Shown piece by piece: positions 43,640 through 52,768 of a stretch of 64,000 nt of DNA. Under the pieces are notes generated by a model that saw only the letters and a program-made list of their open reading frames with translations, made no database searches and had not been told where the DNA came from. Numbering within the stretch: the stretch's first letter is position 1; every line of letters begins with the position of its first letter. A program made the translations under genes and the position numbers. Where the stretch lies: positions 34,714-98,713 of the forward strand of contig CAKTAV010000007.1 in assembly GCA_934532985.1 (NCBI GenBank), written 5' to 3'. The DNA comes from an uncultured Butyricicoccus sp. (GTDB lineage Bacteria; Bacillota; Clostridia; Oscillospirales; Butyricicoccaceae).

Positions 43640-43966
43640 AGGAAATAGAAAAGCAATGATCGGGCGTCGCCGGAGAAATCCGGCGACGCTCTTGTCGCGG
43701 TCGCTGCGACTGGTTTTCTTTTTGTCCACTTTCTTTTGGCAGCAAAAGAAAATGGACTACTCCCGCTAACAACTATACCAAAGGGAACAATCAAACAGAG
43801 CCTTACACAGAGCCTTACAAAACAAAATCCCTCTCTACCGAAAAATCCCCGCCCGTTCCCTTCAAACTTCGGCAGTATTTCCGTGTTTCTCACCTTTTCC
43901 ATATCCCGCAGGTATGGTATAGTATAATGTAAGAAATTATATCTACCGAAACGAAAGGAACACAGT
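43640..43966. other. Intergenic stretch with a repeat fragment
   Basis: No gene. TTTCTTTTGGCAGCAAAAGA (near 43730-43750) also occurs near 56645 and, diverged, near 20595, so this is a fragment of the dispersed repeat superfamily. TATAAT at 43923-43928 is a likely -10 for the YgiQ gene. Confidence 0.5.
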
Positions 43967-45934
43967 ATGGCAAACAAAGCCGGCGGCTTTCTGCCGATTT
44001 CAAAACAGGATATGATTGACCGCGGCTGGTATTACTGTGATTTTTTACTGGTCACCGGCGATGCCTATCTCGACCATCCGTCGTTTGGCACCGCCGTTAT
44101 TTCGCGTGTGCTGGAGGACGCCGGTTTCCGCGTCGCCATTTTGGCGCAGCCGGATTTTCGCTCGGAGGCGGACTTTGTCGCCATGGGGCGTCCGCGCTAT
44201 GCAGTGCTCATCAACGGCGGCAACATTGACTCGATGGTCGCCCATTACACCGCCGCGAAAAAGCGCCGCCACGACGACTCGTATTCGCCGGGCGGTGTCG
44301 GCGGCAAGCGCCCGGATCGCGCCGTGACCGTCTATTCCAAGCTGGCGCGCCGCGCCTTTCCGGATACGCCGGTCTATCTCGGCGGATTGGAGGCGTCCCT
44401 GCGCCGCTTTGCCCACTATGATTACTGGGCGGATCGCATTCTGCCATCCATCCTACAGGATGCCGGTGCGGATGGTTTGATGTTTGGCATGGGTGAACGC
44501 TCGGTCGTTCAAATCGCAAAAAATCTCAAGGCTGGACGCCATGGTGTGGATGCCGTCCGCGACATTCGCGGCGTCGCCTATCTGTCCCGCACGCCGGAGG
44601 ACTGCGCGTTTCCGTCTGTCACCTGTCCCTCGCTGGAGGACGTCCTTGCGGACAAGGTCAGCTATGCCAAATCCGTCAAGATGCAGTATGACGAGCAGGA
44701 CGCTGTGACCGGCAAGGCGATTATTCAAAAGCACGGACATCATTATTTGATTCAAAACCCGCCGTCCATCCCGCTGACCACAGAGGAGATGGACCGCGTG
44801 TATGCCCTGCCGTATCAGCGCACCTATCACCCGTCCTATGAGCCGCTCGGCGGCGTGCCCGCCATTCAGGAGGTACAGTTCTCCATCATTCACAACCGCG
44901 GCTGCATCGGCGCCTGCAATTTCTGCTCGCTCGCCTTCCATCAGGGACGGTTTATCTCCGTGCGTTCGCACGACTCGGTGGTTCGAGAAGCCGAGCAAAT
45001 CTCGCATCATCCGGAGTTCAAGGGCTATATCCACGATGTCGGCGGTCCGACTGCGAATTTCCGCTTTCCGTCCTGCAAAAAGCAGATCAGGCACGGTTTG
45101 TGTCGTGACAAACGCTGTCTGTTTCCGACGGCGTGCAAAAATCTGGAGGCGGATCACACGGATTATCTGACCCTCCTGCGCAAGCTGCGCGCTCTGCCGG
45201 GCATCAAAAAGGTCTTTGTCCGCTCCGGTCTGCGCTATGACTACATGATGGCGGACCACAACGACGAGTTCTTTACTGAGCTGGTCAAGTACCACATCAG
45301 CGGACAGCTCAAGGTCGCGCCGGAGCACATGAGCGACAACGCCCTGTATTACATGGGCAAACCGTCGTTCTCGATTTATCAGAAATTCAAGCAGCGCTAT
45401 GAGCGCATCAATCAAAAGCTCGGCAAAAAGCAGTATCTCGTGCCGTATCTCATGAGCTCCCACCCGGGCGCGACGCTGGACGATGCGATTCGTCTGGCGG
45501 AATATCTCAACTCGGTCGGCTACATGCCGCAGCAGGTGCAGGATTTTTATCCCACGCCGGGCACATTGTCCACCGCCATGTATTATTCCGAGATTGACCC
45601 GCGCACGATGAAACCAGTTTATGTCGCCAAGAGTAAGGAGGAAAAGGCACAGCAGCGTGCGTTGCTCCAGTGGCGAAAGCCGGAAAACCGCCCGATTATC
45701 CTCAAGGCACTGCGGCAGGCGGGACGGGAGGATTTGATCGGCTACGGCAAGGAATGCCTGCTTCGTCCGGCACGCGGCGAAAAGACCGTCCCGCGGAAGA
45801 ATGCTGCGCACACGGACAAGCCCCGCAATGGCGGACACAAGCCATCACGCGGCAGCTCCAAACCGGCCAATCGAGCGGCAAACCCGCCCAAGCGCAGCAA
45901 AAACGGCTGGGCAAAGCCCAAGAAGAAGCGGTAA
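43967..45934 (+). CDS. YgiQ family radical SAM protein (UPF0313)
   Basis: 655 residues. An N-terminal domain (1-280) precedes the radical SAM core, whose iron-sulfur cysteines lie in 'GCIGACNFCSLAFHQG'. A further family block is 'VRSGLRYDYMMAD' and 'HISGQLKVAPEHMSD'. The Lys/Pro-rich tail of about 60 residues is disordered. The reaction catalysed by YgiQ proteins is not known. GAAAGGAA precedes the ATG. Confidence 0.92.
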   Translation: MANKAGGFLPISKQDMIDRGWYYCDFLLVTGDAYLDHPSFGTAVISRVLEDAGFRVAILAQPDFRSEADFVAMGRPRYAVLINGGNIDSMVAHYTAAKKRRHDDSYSPGGVGGKRPDRAVTVYSKLARRAFPDTPVYLGGLEASLRRFAHYDYWADRILPSILQDAGADGLMFGMGERSVVQIAKNLKAGRHGVDAVRDIRGVAYLSRTPEDCAFPSVTCPSLEDVLADKVSYAKSVKMQYDEQDAVTGKAIIQKHGHHYLIQNPPSIPLTTEEMDRVYALPYQRTYHPSYEPLGGVPAIQEVQFSIIHNRGCIGACNFCSLAFHQGRFISVRSHDSVVREAEQISHHPEFKGYIHDVGGPTANFRFPSCKKQIRHGLCRDKRCLFPTACKNLEADHTDYLTLLRKLRALPGIKKVFVRSGLRYDYMMADHNDEFFTELVKYHISGQLKVAPEHMSDNALYYMGKPSFSIYQKFKQRYERINQKLGKKQYLVPYLMSSHPGATLDDAIRLAEYLNSVGYMPQQVQDFYPTPGTLSTAMYYSEIDPRTMKPVYVAKSKEEKAQQRALLQWRKPENRPIILKALRQAGREDLIGYGKECLLRPARGEKTVPRKNAAHTDKPRNGGHKPSRGSSKPANRAANPPKRSKNGWAKPKKKR

Positions 45935-46040
45935 AACCGCTCGCCTGCATTGCACTTCGCGCGGCGGGTATGGTACAATATCATTCTGTGGACAACGTAT
46001 TACGATAACGCTACAATAGCAATGGAAATAGAGGAATATT

Positions 46041-46919
46041 ATGTGGATTGCAGATAAATGGAAGGACTTTGAGGTGCTGGACTGCGGCGACGGCGAAAAG
46101 GTTGAGCGCTGGGGAAAGCAGATCCTCGTCCGACCCGACCCGCAGGCCGTTTGGCCCAAGCAGCCGGTTTCCGCATGGAACCGCGCCAACGCCCACTACT
46201 CCCGCTCGTCCTCGGGCGGCGGCAAGTGGAGCATCAAAAAGCTCCCCAAGCAGTGGGACATTCATTACCGTGAGCTGACGTTCCACATCAAACCGATGAA
46301 CTTTAAGCACACCGGTCTGTTCCCGGAACAGGCCGCCAACTGGGACTTCGTAGACGGGTTGATCCGTCATGCAGGACGTCCGATCAATGTGCTCAATCTG
46401 TTTGCCTACACCGGCGGCGCGACGCTGGCCTGTGCCGCGGCGGGCGCTTCGGTCTGCCATGTCGATGCCTCCAAGGGCATGACACAGTGGGCACGCGAAA
46501 ATGCCGCTGCCTCCGGCCTGTCGGATCGTCCGATCCGCTGGATTGTGGATGACTGCAAGAAGTTTGTCGAGCGCGAGATTCGCCGCGGACGCAAGTACGA
46601 CGGTGTCATCATGGACCCGCCGAGTTACGGACGCGGTCCGACCGGTGAGGTCTGGAAGATCGAGCACGATATTGCGGACTTTATTTCGCTGGTCTCCGGC
46701 GTGCTGTCGGATGATCCGCTGTTTTTCTTAGTCAACAGCTATTCCACCGGCCTTGCGCCGTCCGTCATGGGCTATCTGCTCGGCACAACCGTCGCCGCAC
46801 GGCATGGCGGCAGCATCACCTGCGGCGAGCTGGGTCTGCCGGTTTCTTCAACCGGTTATGCGCTGCCGTGCGGCAGCACCGCCCGCTGGGTCAGCCATGC
46901 CGCCGCGCAGAACGGCTGA
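46041..46919 (+). CDS. Class I SAM-dependent methyltransferase, rRNA-type
   Basis: 292 residues. The SAM-binding loop is 'NLFAYTGGATLACAAAGA', the acidic residue lies in 'VCHVDASKGMTQWARENA', and the catalytic motif is 'DPPSYGRGP', as in RlmI/RlmK-type 23S rRNA cytosine or guanine methyltransferases. It lacks the PUA domain of RlmI, so the exact target base is uncertain. GAGGAA precedes the ATG. It lies between the YgiQ gene and the ECF transporter genes. Confidence 0.85.
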   Translation: MWIADKWKDFEVLDCGDGEKVERWGKQILVRPDPQAVWPKQPVSAWNRANAHYSRSSSGGGKWSIKKLPKQWDIHYRELTFHIKPMNFKHTGLFPEQAANWDFVDGLIRHAGRPINVLNLFAYTGGATLACAAAGASVCHVDASKGMTQWARENAAASGLSDRPIRWIVDDCKKFVEREIRRGRKYDGVIMDPPSYGRGPTGEVWKIEHDIADFISLVSGVLSDDPLFFLVNSYSTGLAPSVMGYLLGTTVAARHGGSITCGELGLPVSSTGYALPCGSTARWVSHAAAQNG

Positions 46920-46987
46920 AATTCCCGCATTTTCCGCCTTTCACCCGGTTCTATGGAACCACCACTCTGCACAAGGAAGTACCAAAC

Positions 46988-47851
46988 ATGTCAGAGATGA
47001 TACAAACCGAACATCTAACCTTTTCTTATACGGATGTCATCAACGATCAGGCGCTGATTTTGAATGACGTCAATTTGACCATACCCCGCGGACAGTTTAT
47101 CGCGATTTTGGGACGCAACGGCTCGGGAAAATCCACCCTCGCCAAGCATTTCAACGCCATCAACCTTCCGGCGGGTGGACGTGTGCTGGTCAGCGGCATG
47201 GATACCAAGGATCCGAATAATCTGATTCCGATTCGGAAGGAGGCCAGCATGGTGTTCCAGAATCCGGACAACCAGATTGTCTCCACCGTTGTGGAGGAAG
47301 ACGTCGCGTTTGCGCTGGAAAACCTCGGCGTGCCCGCACCGGAGATCCGCCGCCGCGTGGATGACGCGCTCAAGGCGGTCGGCATGTACGAATACCGTCT
47401 GCACGCCCCGCACCTTCTGTCCGGCGGACAGAAGCAGCGCATCGCGATTGCCGGTGTGCTGGCAATTATGCCGCGCTGCATTATTTTTGATGAGCCGACC
47501 TCCATGCTCGACCCACAGGGCCGCGATGAGGTCATGAAGGTCATTCGCCATCTCAATGAGGATTTTCACATCACAATTGTCCTCATCACCCATCACATGG
47601 AGGAGGCCGTACAGGCACAGCGCGTGGTGATTCTGGATCACGGTCATGTTGCCATGGATGACACCCCGCGCGCAGCCTTTTCACAGACGACCGAGCTGGC
47701 AAAGCTCGGCCTTGCGCCCCCGCAGACCGTTGCCCTGATTGACGCAGTCAACCGCGCCGCCGGTGTGCTCATTCCCAACGACGCTCTTTCGGTGGAGGAG
47801 TGCGCCGATCGGCTGCAATCGTTCCTGCTGGAAGGAGGTGTCCGCGAATGA
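46988..47851 (+). CDS. ecfA1: Energy-coupling factor transporter ATPase EcfA1
   Basis: 287 residues from ATG 46988. Walker A is 'ILGRNGSGKSTLAKH', signature 'LLSGGQKQR', Walker B 'CIIFDEPTSMLDP', and the switch His lies in 'VLITHHMEEA'. It pairs with EcfA2 to power the membrane scaffold EcfT and exchangeable vitamin-binding S proteins. No S-component gene is in the window, as expected for a shared group II module. Its stop overlaps the start of ecfA2 (ATGA). Confidence 0.95.
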   Translation: MSEMIQTEHLTFSYTDVINDQALILNDVNLTIPRGQFIAILGRNGSGKSTLAKHFNAINLPAGGRVLVSGMDTKDPNNLIPIRKEASMVFQNPDNQIVSTVVEEDVAFALENLGVPAPEIRRRVDDALKAVGMYEYRLHAPHLLSGGQKQRIAIAGVLAIMPRCIIFDEPTSMLDPQGRDEVMKVIRHLNEDFHITIVLITHHMEEAVQAQRVVILDHGHVAMDDTPRAAFSQTTELAKLGLAPPQTVALIDAVNRAAGVLIPNDALSVEECADRLQSFLLEGGVRE

Positions 47852-48720
47852 GTGACACGCCAATTCTTCAGGTACAGGGGCTGTCGCATGTATACAGCGC
47901 CGGAACCCCGTTTGAGCGCAAAGCGCTGGATGACGTCAACCTGACGATCAACCGTGGCGAGTTTGTCGCGCTGCTCGGTCACACCGGCTCGGGCAAGTCC
48001 ACGCTGGTGCAGCATTTGAACGGTCTGCTTCGCCCGACATCGGGAACGGTTTTGTTCAACGGACAGGATATTTTTGCAACCAAAGCGCGTCTGCATGACG
48101 TCCGCTTTCACATCGGACTGCTGTTTCAGTATCCGGAATACCAGCTGTTCGGCGAGACCGTCGGCGAGGATGTCGCATTCGGTCCGGCGAATATGGGGCT
48201 GGACAACACAGAAATTTCCCGCCGCGTCGAGCGCGCGCTGCGCATGGTTGGTCTGCCGTCCGACATCGGCGACCGCTCTCCGTTCGAGCTTTCCGGCGGA
48301 CAAAAGCGCCGCGTCGCGATCGCTGGCGTGATTGCGATGGAGCCGGAGGTATTGATTCTGGACGAGCCGACCGCCGGTCTGGATCCACGCGCCCATGATG
48401 AAATTTTAGAGCTGGTTCGCCGCCTGCACCGCCAGCGCGGCACGACGATTGTTCTGGTCACGCACTCGATGGACGACGCCGCCAAGATGGCGGATCGTCT
48501 GTGCCTCATGAAGCAGGGCCATCTGTTTCTGACCGGCGCGCCGGAGGATATTTTCCGCCACGCGGACGCGCTGGAGAGCAGCGGTCTGGCGCTGCCGGTG
48601 GTGACGCAGATCATGCGGGAGCTGAACCGGCGCGGTATCGCCGTCAATCCCGCCTGCTATACGCTGGAACAGGCCGCCGCGGCACTGGTTGCCTATCGAA
48701 AGGGGGATCCACTGTGCTGA
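47848..48720 (+). CDS. ecfA2: Energy-coupling factor transporter ATPase EcfA2
   Basis: 290 residues. 'HVYSAGTPFERKALDDVNL' near the N-terminus is typical of EcfA2. Walker A 'LGHTGSGKSTLVQHL', signature 'LSGGQKRR', Walker B 'VLILDEPTAGLDP'. GGAGGTG precedes ATG 47848. It overlaps ecfA1 by 4 nt and ecfT by 7 nt, giving tight translational coupling of the module. Confidence 0.95.
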   Translation: MSDTPILQVQGLSHVYSAGTPFERKALDDVNLTINRGEFVALLGHTGSGKSTLVQHLNGLLRPTSGTVLFNGQDIFATKARLHDVRFHIGLLFQYPEYQLFGETVGEDVAFGPANMGLDNTEISRRVERALRMVGLPSDIGDRSPFELSGGQKRRVAIAGVIAMEPEVLILDEPTAGLDPRAHDEILELVRRLHRQRGTTIVLVTHSMDDAAKMADRLCLMKQGHLFLTGAPEDIFRHADALESSGLALPVVTQIMRELNRRGIAVNPACYTLEQAAAALVAYRKGDPLC

Positions 48721-49517
48721 AAGACATTACACTCGGTCAGTATTTCCCCGGAAGCAGCATCGTACACCGCCTCGATCCGCGTCTCAAGATTATACTGATT
48801 GCGGCGCTCATCGTCATGCTGTTTGTCACGAATACGGCCATTGCGTACTGCCTGCTCGCGGCGTTTATTCTGCTGACCATTCGGCTTTCCAAGCTGTCGC
48901 TGCGCATGATTCTGCGTGGCCTCAAGCCGATTGTTGTCATTATCGTTCTCACCGGTGTGCTCAATCTGTTTTATACACCGGGGCTGGAGATCCTGCGTCT
49001 GTTCGGCGTGCTCTCCATCACGCAGGAAGGCGTGCGCACCGCCATTATCATGGTTGTGCGTCTGATTTTGCTGATTGCCGGAACGTCGATTTTGACGTAT
49101 ACCACCTCACCGATTGCGCTGACCGATGCGCTGGAGCGACTTTTTTCCCCGCTCAAGGTCATTCATGTGCCGGTGCATGAGGTCGCAATGATGATGTCGA
49201 TTGCACTGCGTTTTATCCCGACCCTGATTGAGGAGACAGACAAGATTATGAGCGCACAGCGCGCCCGCGGCGCAGATTTCGACAGCGGCAATCTGCTTCA
49301 GCGCGGCAAGGCGCTGATTCCGATTCTGATTCCGCTGTTTGTCTCGGCCTTTCGCCGCGCGGATGAGCTGGCAACTGCGATGGAGTGCCGACTGTATCAG
49401 GGCGATAAGCGCCGCACGCATCTGCGGCAGCTCAAGCTGACCCCGATGGATTGGATGATTACGGCGGTGTGCGCGCTGTTCTTTGCGCTGGTGCTGTATT
49501 TGCAGGTGACGGCGTAG
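48714..49517 (+). CDS. ecfT: Energy-coupling factor transporter membrane protein EcfT
   Basis: 267 residues from GTG 48714, with AGGGGGAT upstream. It has about five membrane segments. The cytoplasmic coupling helices carry the 'AQRARGADF' motif (Ala-Arg-Gly) that docks on the ATPases; the second motif is the variant 'TAMECRLYQG'. It completes the ECF module with ecfA1 and ecfA2. In many Firmicutes truA follows directly; here truA follows after a 435-bp repeat-filled gap. Confidence 0.92.
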   Translation: MLKDITLGQYFPGSSIVHRLDPRLKIILIAALIVMLFVTNTAIAYCLLAAFILLTIRLSKLSLRMILRGLKPIVVIIVLTGVLNLFYTPGLEILRLFGVLSITQEGVRTAIIMVVRLILLIAGTSILTYTTSPIALTDALERLFSPLKVIHVPVHEVAMMMSIALRFIPTLIEETDKIMSAQRARGADFDSGNLLQRGKALIPILIPLFVSAFRRADELATAMECRLYQGDKRRTHLRQLKLTPMDWMITAVCALFFALVLYLQVTA

Positions 49518-49543
49518 AGCGGCGATGGTTGCGGTACGCACCC

Positions 49544-49735
49544 AAAATCGCCCCTGTGCAAGGGGGGGGGGGGGGGAGATGTCACGGCGTTGCCGTGACA
49601 GAGGGGTTGTCGGCTGACAGTAAGCACAAATCTTGGCGTAAGCGCACAATCCCTCAGTCAGTTGTTGGAAACAACTGACAACTCCCTTTGCACAAGGGAG
49701 CTAAAGATTGTGAGATTTACTCTGAGAACAGACGG
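49544..49735 (+). repeat. Composite dispersed repeat with a G15 tract
   Basis: Same architecture as 29234-29460: TCGCCCCTGTGCAAGG, variable hairpin TGTCACGGC-gtt-GCCGTGACA, AGAGGGGTTGTCGG, ACAATCCCTCAGTC, variable hairpin CAGTTGTT-ggaa-ACAACTG, CACAAGGGAGCTAAA. It ends at the border motif GAGATTTACTCTGAGAACAG (49712-49731). At 49562-49576 there are fifteen consecutive G, where the related copies have four. Confidence 0.85.
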
Positions 49736-49740
49736 CTAAA

Positions 49741-49815
49741 TGGCACGCACCAAAGGCTCCCCTTGGAGAACAAGGGGAGCTGGCGGAGCATTGCGACGCC
49801 TGAGGGGATCTGAAC
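49741..49815 (+). repeat. Dispersed repeat, type 1 (variable hairpin GGCG/CGCC)
   Basis: GCACCAAAGGCTCCCCTTG, constant stem closing with CAAGGGGAGC, variable hairpin GGCG...CGCC, then TGAGGGGATCTGAA. It lies directly after the composite element and before truA. Confidence 0.8.
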
Positions 49816-49952
49816 CTGCCCTCTATGCGCAATACTTCCTAAAAAAATCCGAACTTTTCCCTCATATATCCAAACAAACCAGAAACTTTTTGTTCTGTGT
49901 TCACACTTTCTTAACCTTCTTTTGGTATACTTCATGAAAGGATGCGGCACGA

Positions 49953-50750
49953 TTGAATATCGCATTAATTCTCAGCTATGACGGTACATCCTACCATGGC
50001 TGGCAAATTCAAAAAAATGCCATATCTGTACAGGAGACGGTCACCAAGGCCATCCAGTCCCTGCTGGGGCAGGAGGTCTCGCTCTCCGGTGTCGGACGAA
50101 CCGATGCCGGTGTGCACGCCCGCCGCTATGTCGCCAATTTTCATGCCGACTGCGGCATCCCAATGGATCGTCTGCCGCTTGCGCTCAACGCCCGTCTGCC
50201 GATGGATATTGCCATTTCCGGCGCCGTCGTCGTGCCGGAGTCGTTTGACGCACGCTTTCAGTGCACGCGCAAGGAATATACCTATTTAATCTGTCCCGGA
50301 CGCATTCGCGACCCTTTTGAAGTCCACCGCAGCTATTTTTATCCCTATCCGTTGGATGCGGAGGCGATGGAGCGCGGCGCGCAGTACTTCGTCGGGCGGC
50401 AGGATTTTGCCGCGGTGCGCTCGGTCGGAACGCCGGTGAAATCTACCGTGCGTGAAATTTTTTATTGTCATGTCGACCGCTTCGGTTCGCTGGTCCGCAT
50501 TCGCGTCTGCGCCGACGGCTTTTTGTACAACATGGTCCGGGCCATCTCCGGCACACTGCTGTACGTCGGACAGGGCAAGGTTGCGCCGCAGGACGTCGCC
50601 GCGATTTTGGCGAGCTGTGACCGCGAGCAGGCCGGCCCGACACTCCCGCCCCACGGACTATTCATGAGCCGCCTGTGGTACGACACCACGCCGGAACTGG
50701 ATCGCTTTGATCTCGCCGGAGATCTCTATTTGTCAGGAGGCGCATTATGA
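49953..50750 (+). CDS. truA: tRNA pseudouridine synthase A
   Basis: 265 residues. The catalytic Asp is in 'GRTDAGVHA', and 'DGTSYHGWQIQ' and 'DGFLYNMVR' are the other family blocks. It makes pseudouridine at positions 38-40 of the anticodon stem. The start is TTG 49953, with GAAAGGA upstream; no ATG fits the conserved N-terminus. The stop overlaps the next ATG by 4 nt. Confidence 0.95.
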   Translation: MNIALILSYDGTSYHGWQIQKNAISVQETVTKAIQSLLGQEVSLSGVGRTDAGVHARRYVANFHADCGIPMDRLPLALNARLPMDIAISGAVVVPESFDARFQCTRKEYTYLICPGRIRDPFEVHRSYFYPYPLDAEAMERGAQYFVGRQDFAAVRSVGTPVKSTVREIFYCHVDRFGSLVRIRVCADGFLYNMVRAISGTLLYVGQGKVAPQDVAAILASCDREQAGPTLPPHGLFMSRLWYDTTPELDRFDLAGDLYLSGGAL

Positions 50751-51991
50751 ACCGGAAACGACGCCCGCGCATCCGCAGTCGGCGGGACTTTCTTCTGGCA
50801 CACAGTCCGGATCCCCGTCTGCGCCTGCTGTATCGCATTCGCCACTGGGTCGGCTGGCTCTGTGTCATCGTCACAGTGCTGTTTTTGGCACTTAATTTAC
50901 AGCTTTTAACACCGGACTCCGTCAAAAATATTCGTTCGTCGCTCAAGGCGGCCTCGGCACACTCAGCATCCGACACCACGATGATCTCCTATCCGTCCAG
51001 CTCACCGGATGCCATCATTCCGTTTGGCAACGCGCTTGCAATCTGTGACAACGGCAGTCTGAGCATTGAACTGCCCGGCAGTTATACACAGATGGAGACC
51101 GAGATGTCCTATGCCGATCCGGTTCTGCGGGCATCGGACCGCTATTTGCTGACCTTTGACCGCGGAGCCAACCGCTTCACGGTGTCCAATACACTCAGTC
51201 AGCTGTTCACGCACTCTACCCGCTCCTCCATCAACAGCGCGGATATTGCAAACAACGGCAATGTCGTCGTGGTGACCGATGAAGCCGGGTACAAAAGCGC
51301 CGTGACCGTATATAATATTGACAATGAGCAGCTGTATAAATGGTCCTCCTCGGACTATTATATTCTGTCTGCCGCACTCTCACCGGACGGTTCGCATTTG
51401 GCGCTGTTCTGCTTTAAGCAGGACGGTCTGACGCTGACCTCCAAGCTGTTCTTCACGGATATCAGCTCGAACGCTGCACCGACCAAGTCCGTCGATGTGA
51501 ACGGCAGTCTGTGCGCCGGTCTCACCTTCCTCGGACGAAGCACGGTGTGTGCCGTGTGTGACAACGGCGTGTATGTTGTCTCCCGCAGCGGACGCATTCG
51601 CTACTCCCAGACCTACAGCAGCAATGACCTCATCGCGTTTGATATGTCCAGCCATGACAGCGTTGCTTTGTGTACCACCTCCTATTCGCAGGAAGGACGT
51701 GCGGAGGTCACTCTGGTGAACTCCCGTGGCGTCAGCACCCGGACCCCGTTGGCTCTGGCGGATGATCCGGATTCCATCAGTTATTATGACGGGCGGCTTG
51801 CCGTACTCACGGGCGATACCGTCACGTTTTATAATCGCAGTTTGCGCCCGATTGACGAGCAAACCGGCCTGTCCGGCGCCTCCGCCATCTATATGCGCTC
51901 CGGCAATCTCTGCATTGCCAGCTTTTCCAGCTATGCCCGTGTGCTGACCATTGGACAGCCGCTGGCAGACCCGAACAGCACTGCGGACTAA
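50747..51991 (+). CDS. DUF5711 family membrane-anchored beta-propeller-like protein
   Basis: 414 residues. A basic cytoplasmic N-terminus of about 35 residues is followed by one membrane segment ('GWLCVIVTVLFLALNL'). The rest is an external domain of about 340 residues rich in beta strands. Repeating 'YILSAALSPDGSHLALFCF'-like units suggest a beta propeller. The function is unknown. It is translationally coupled to truA (ATGA overlap) and followed by cvpA, so a surface or cell-envelope role is plausible. Confidence 0.78.
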   Translation: MNRKRRPRIRSRRDFLLAHSPDPRLRLLYRIRHWVGWLCVIVTVLFLALNLQLLTPDSVKNIRSSLKAASAHSASDTTMISYPSSSPDAIIPFGNALAICDNGSLSIELPGSYTQMETEMSYADPVLRASDRYLLTFDRGANRFTVSNTLSQLFTHSTRSSINSADIANNGNVVVVTDEAGYKSAVTVYNIDNEQLYKWSSSDYYILSAALSPDGSHLALFCFKQDGLTLTSKLFFTDISSNAAPTKSVDVNGSLCAGLTFLGRSTVCAVCDNGVYVVSRSGRIRYSQTYSSNDLIAFDMSSHDSVALCTTSYSQEGRAEVTLVNSRGVSTRTPLALADDPDSISYYDGRLAVLTGDTVTFYNRSLRPIDEQTGLSGASAIYMRSGNLCIASFSSYARVLTIGQPLADPNSTAD

Positions 51992-52039
51992 TTTTTCACC
52001 CATTCACCCCCTGAGAAGCAACAGAAAGGATGCGTATGT

Positions 52040-52723
52040 ATGATAACCGTTGACTGGATCATATTAGCTGTTATCGCGATTTACCTTCTGATTGGCCTGC
52101 GCCGCGGATTTATCATGATGCTGGTTCACTGCGTCGGCGGCATTGCTTCGCTGCTTGCCGCCAGCTTTGCGGCATCGTATCTGGCCGCTTCGGTCTCGCA
52201 GTCGGTCATTGCCCCCATGCTGAAGAAGTCCATTGCGGCTTCCATGCACGCCAGCGACGCGGCCGCCGCTTGGGAGGAACAATCCGAATATGTTCGCGGC
52301 CTGCTCACTCGGGCCGGCGTTTCGGAGCATTCCATCTCGTCCGCCGAGGATCCGATTGATACGCTGTCGGGGGCCATCGCCTCCGCCGTCGGTCAGGCCA
52401 TCGCGTACATCGTCGTGTTCCTGATCGTCTTTGTGCTGTGCAGCATTGCGCTGCATATGCTCGGCTCCGCCGTCAACCTGATTGCCCATCTTCCGGTGCT
52501 GCACGTGTGCAACGCGCTGCTCGGCGGCCTGTTGGGCGCTGCCTGGGGTCTGCTGCTGTGTACCTGCGTTTTGTGGGCGTGCAAGCTGTTTGTCCCGGCG
52601 ATGTATTCCGATTACGGCATGCTGCCGCCATCAGAAATGAACAAGTCGGTGATCGCCAGCACGCTGGTCGGTTGGAACGACGGTGTCTCATTATTTGATA
52701 TGATTCCTGTGGAGTCGCAGTGA
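52040..52723 (+). CDS. CvpA family membrane protein
   Basis: 227 residues. An N-terminal membrane hairpin ('VDWIILAVIAIYLLIGLRRG') is typical of CvpA, an external loop with the family's central region covers about 60-115, and two further membrane segments follow. CvpA homologues are linked to colicin V production, envelope integrity and biofilm, but the mechanism is unclear. GAAAGGA precedes the ATG. Confidence 0.82.
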   Translation: MITVDWIILAVIAIYLLIGLRRGFIMMLVHCVGGIASLLAASFAASYLAASVSQSVIAPMLKKSIAASMHASDAAAAWEEQSEYVRGLLTRAGVSEHSISSAEDPIDTLSGAIASAVGQAIAYIVVFLIVFVLCSIALHMLGSAVNLIAHLPVLHVCNALLGGLLGAAWGLLLCTCVLWACKLFVPAMYSDYGMLPPSEMNKSVIASTLVGWNDGVSLFDMIPVESQ

Positions 52724-52768
52724 CCGATTGTATCTCCACAATCTTGGATAGAAAGGATTTTCTGCCCT

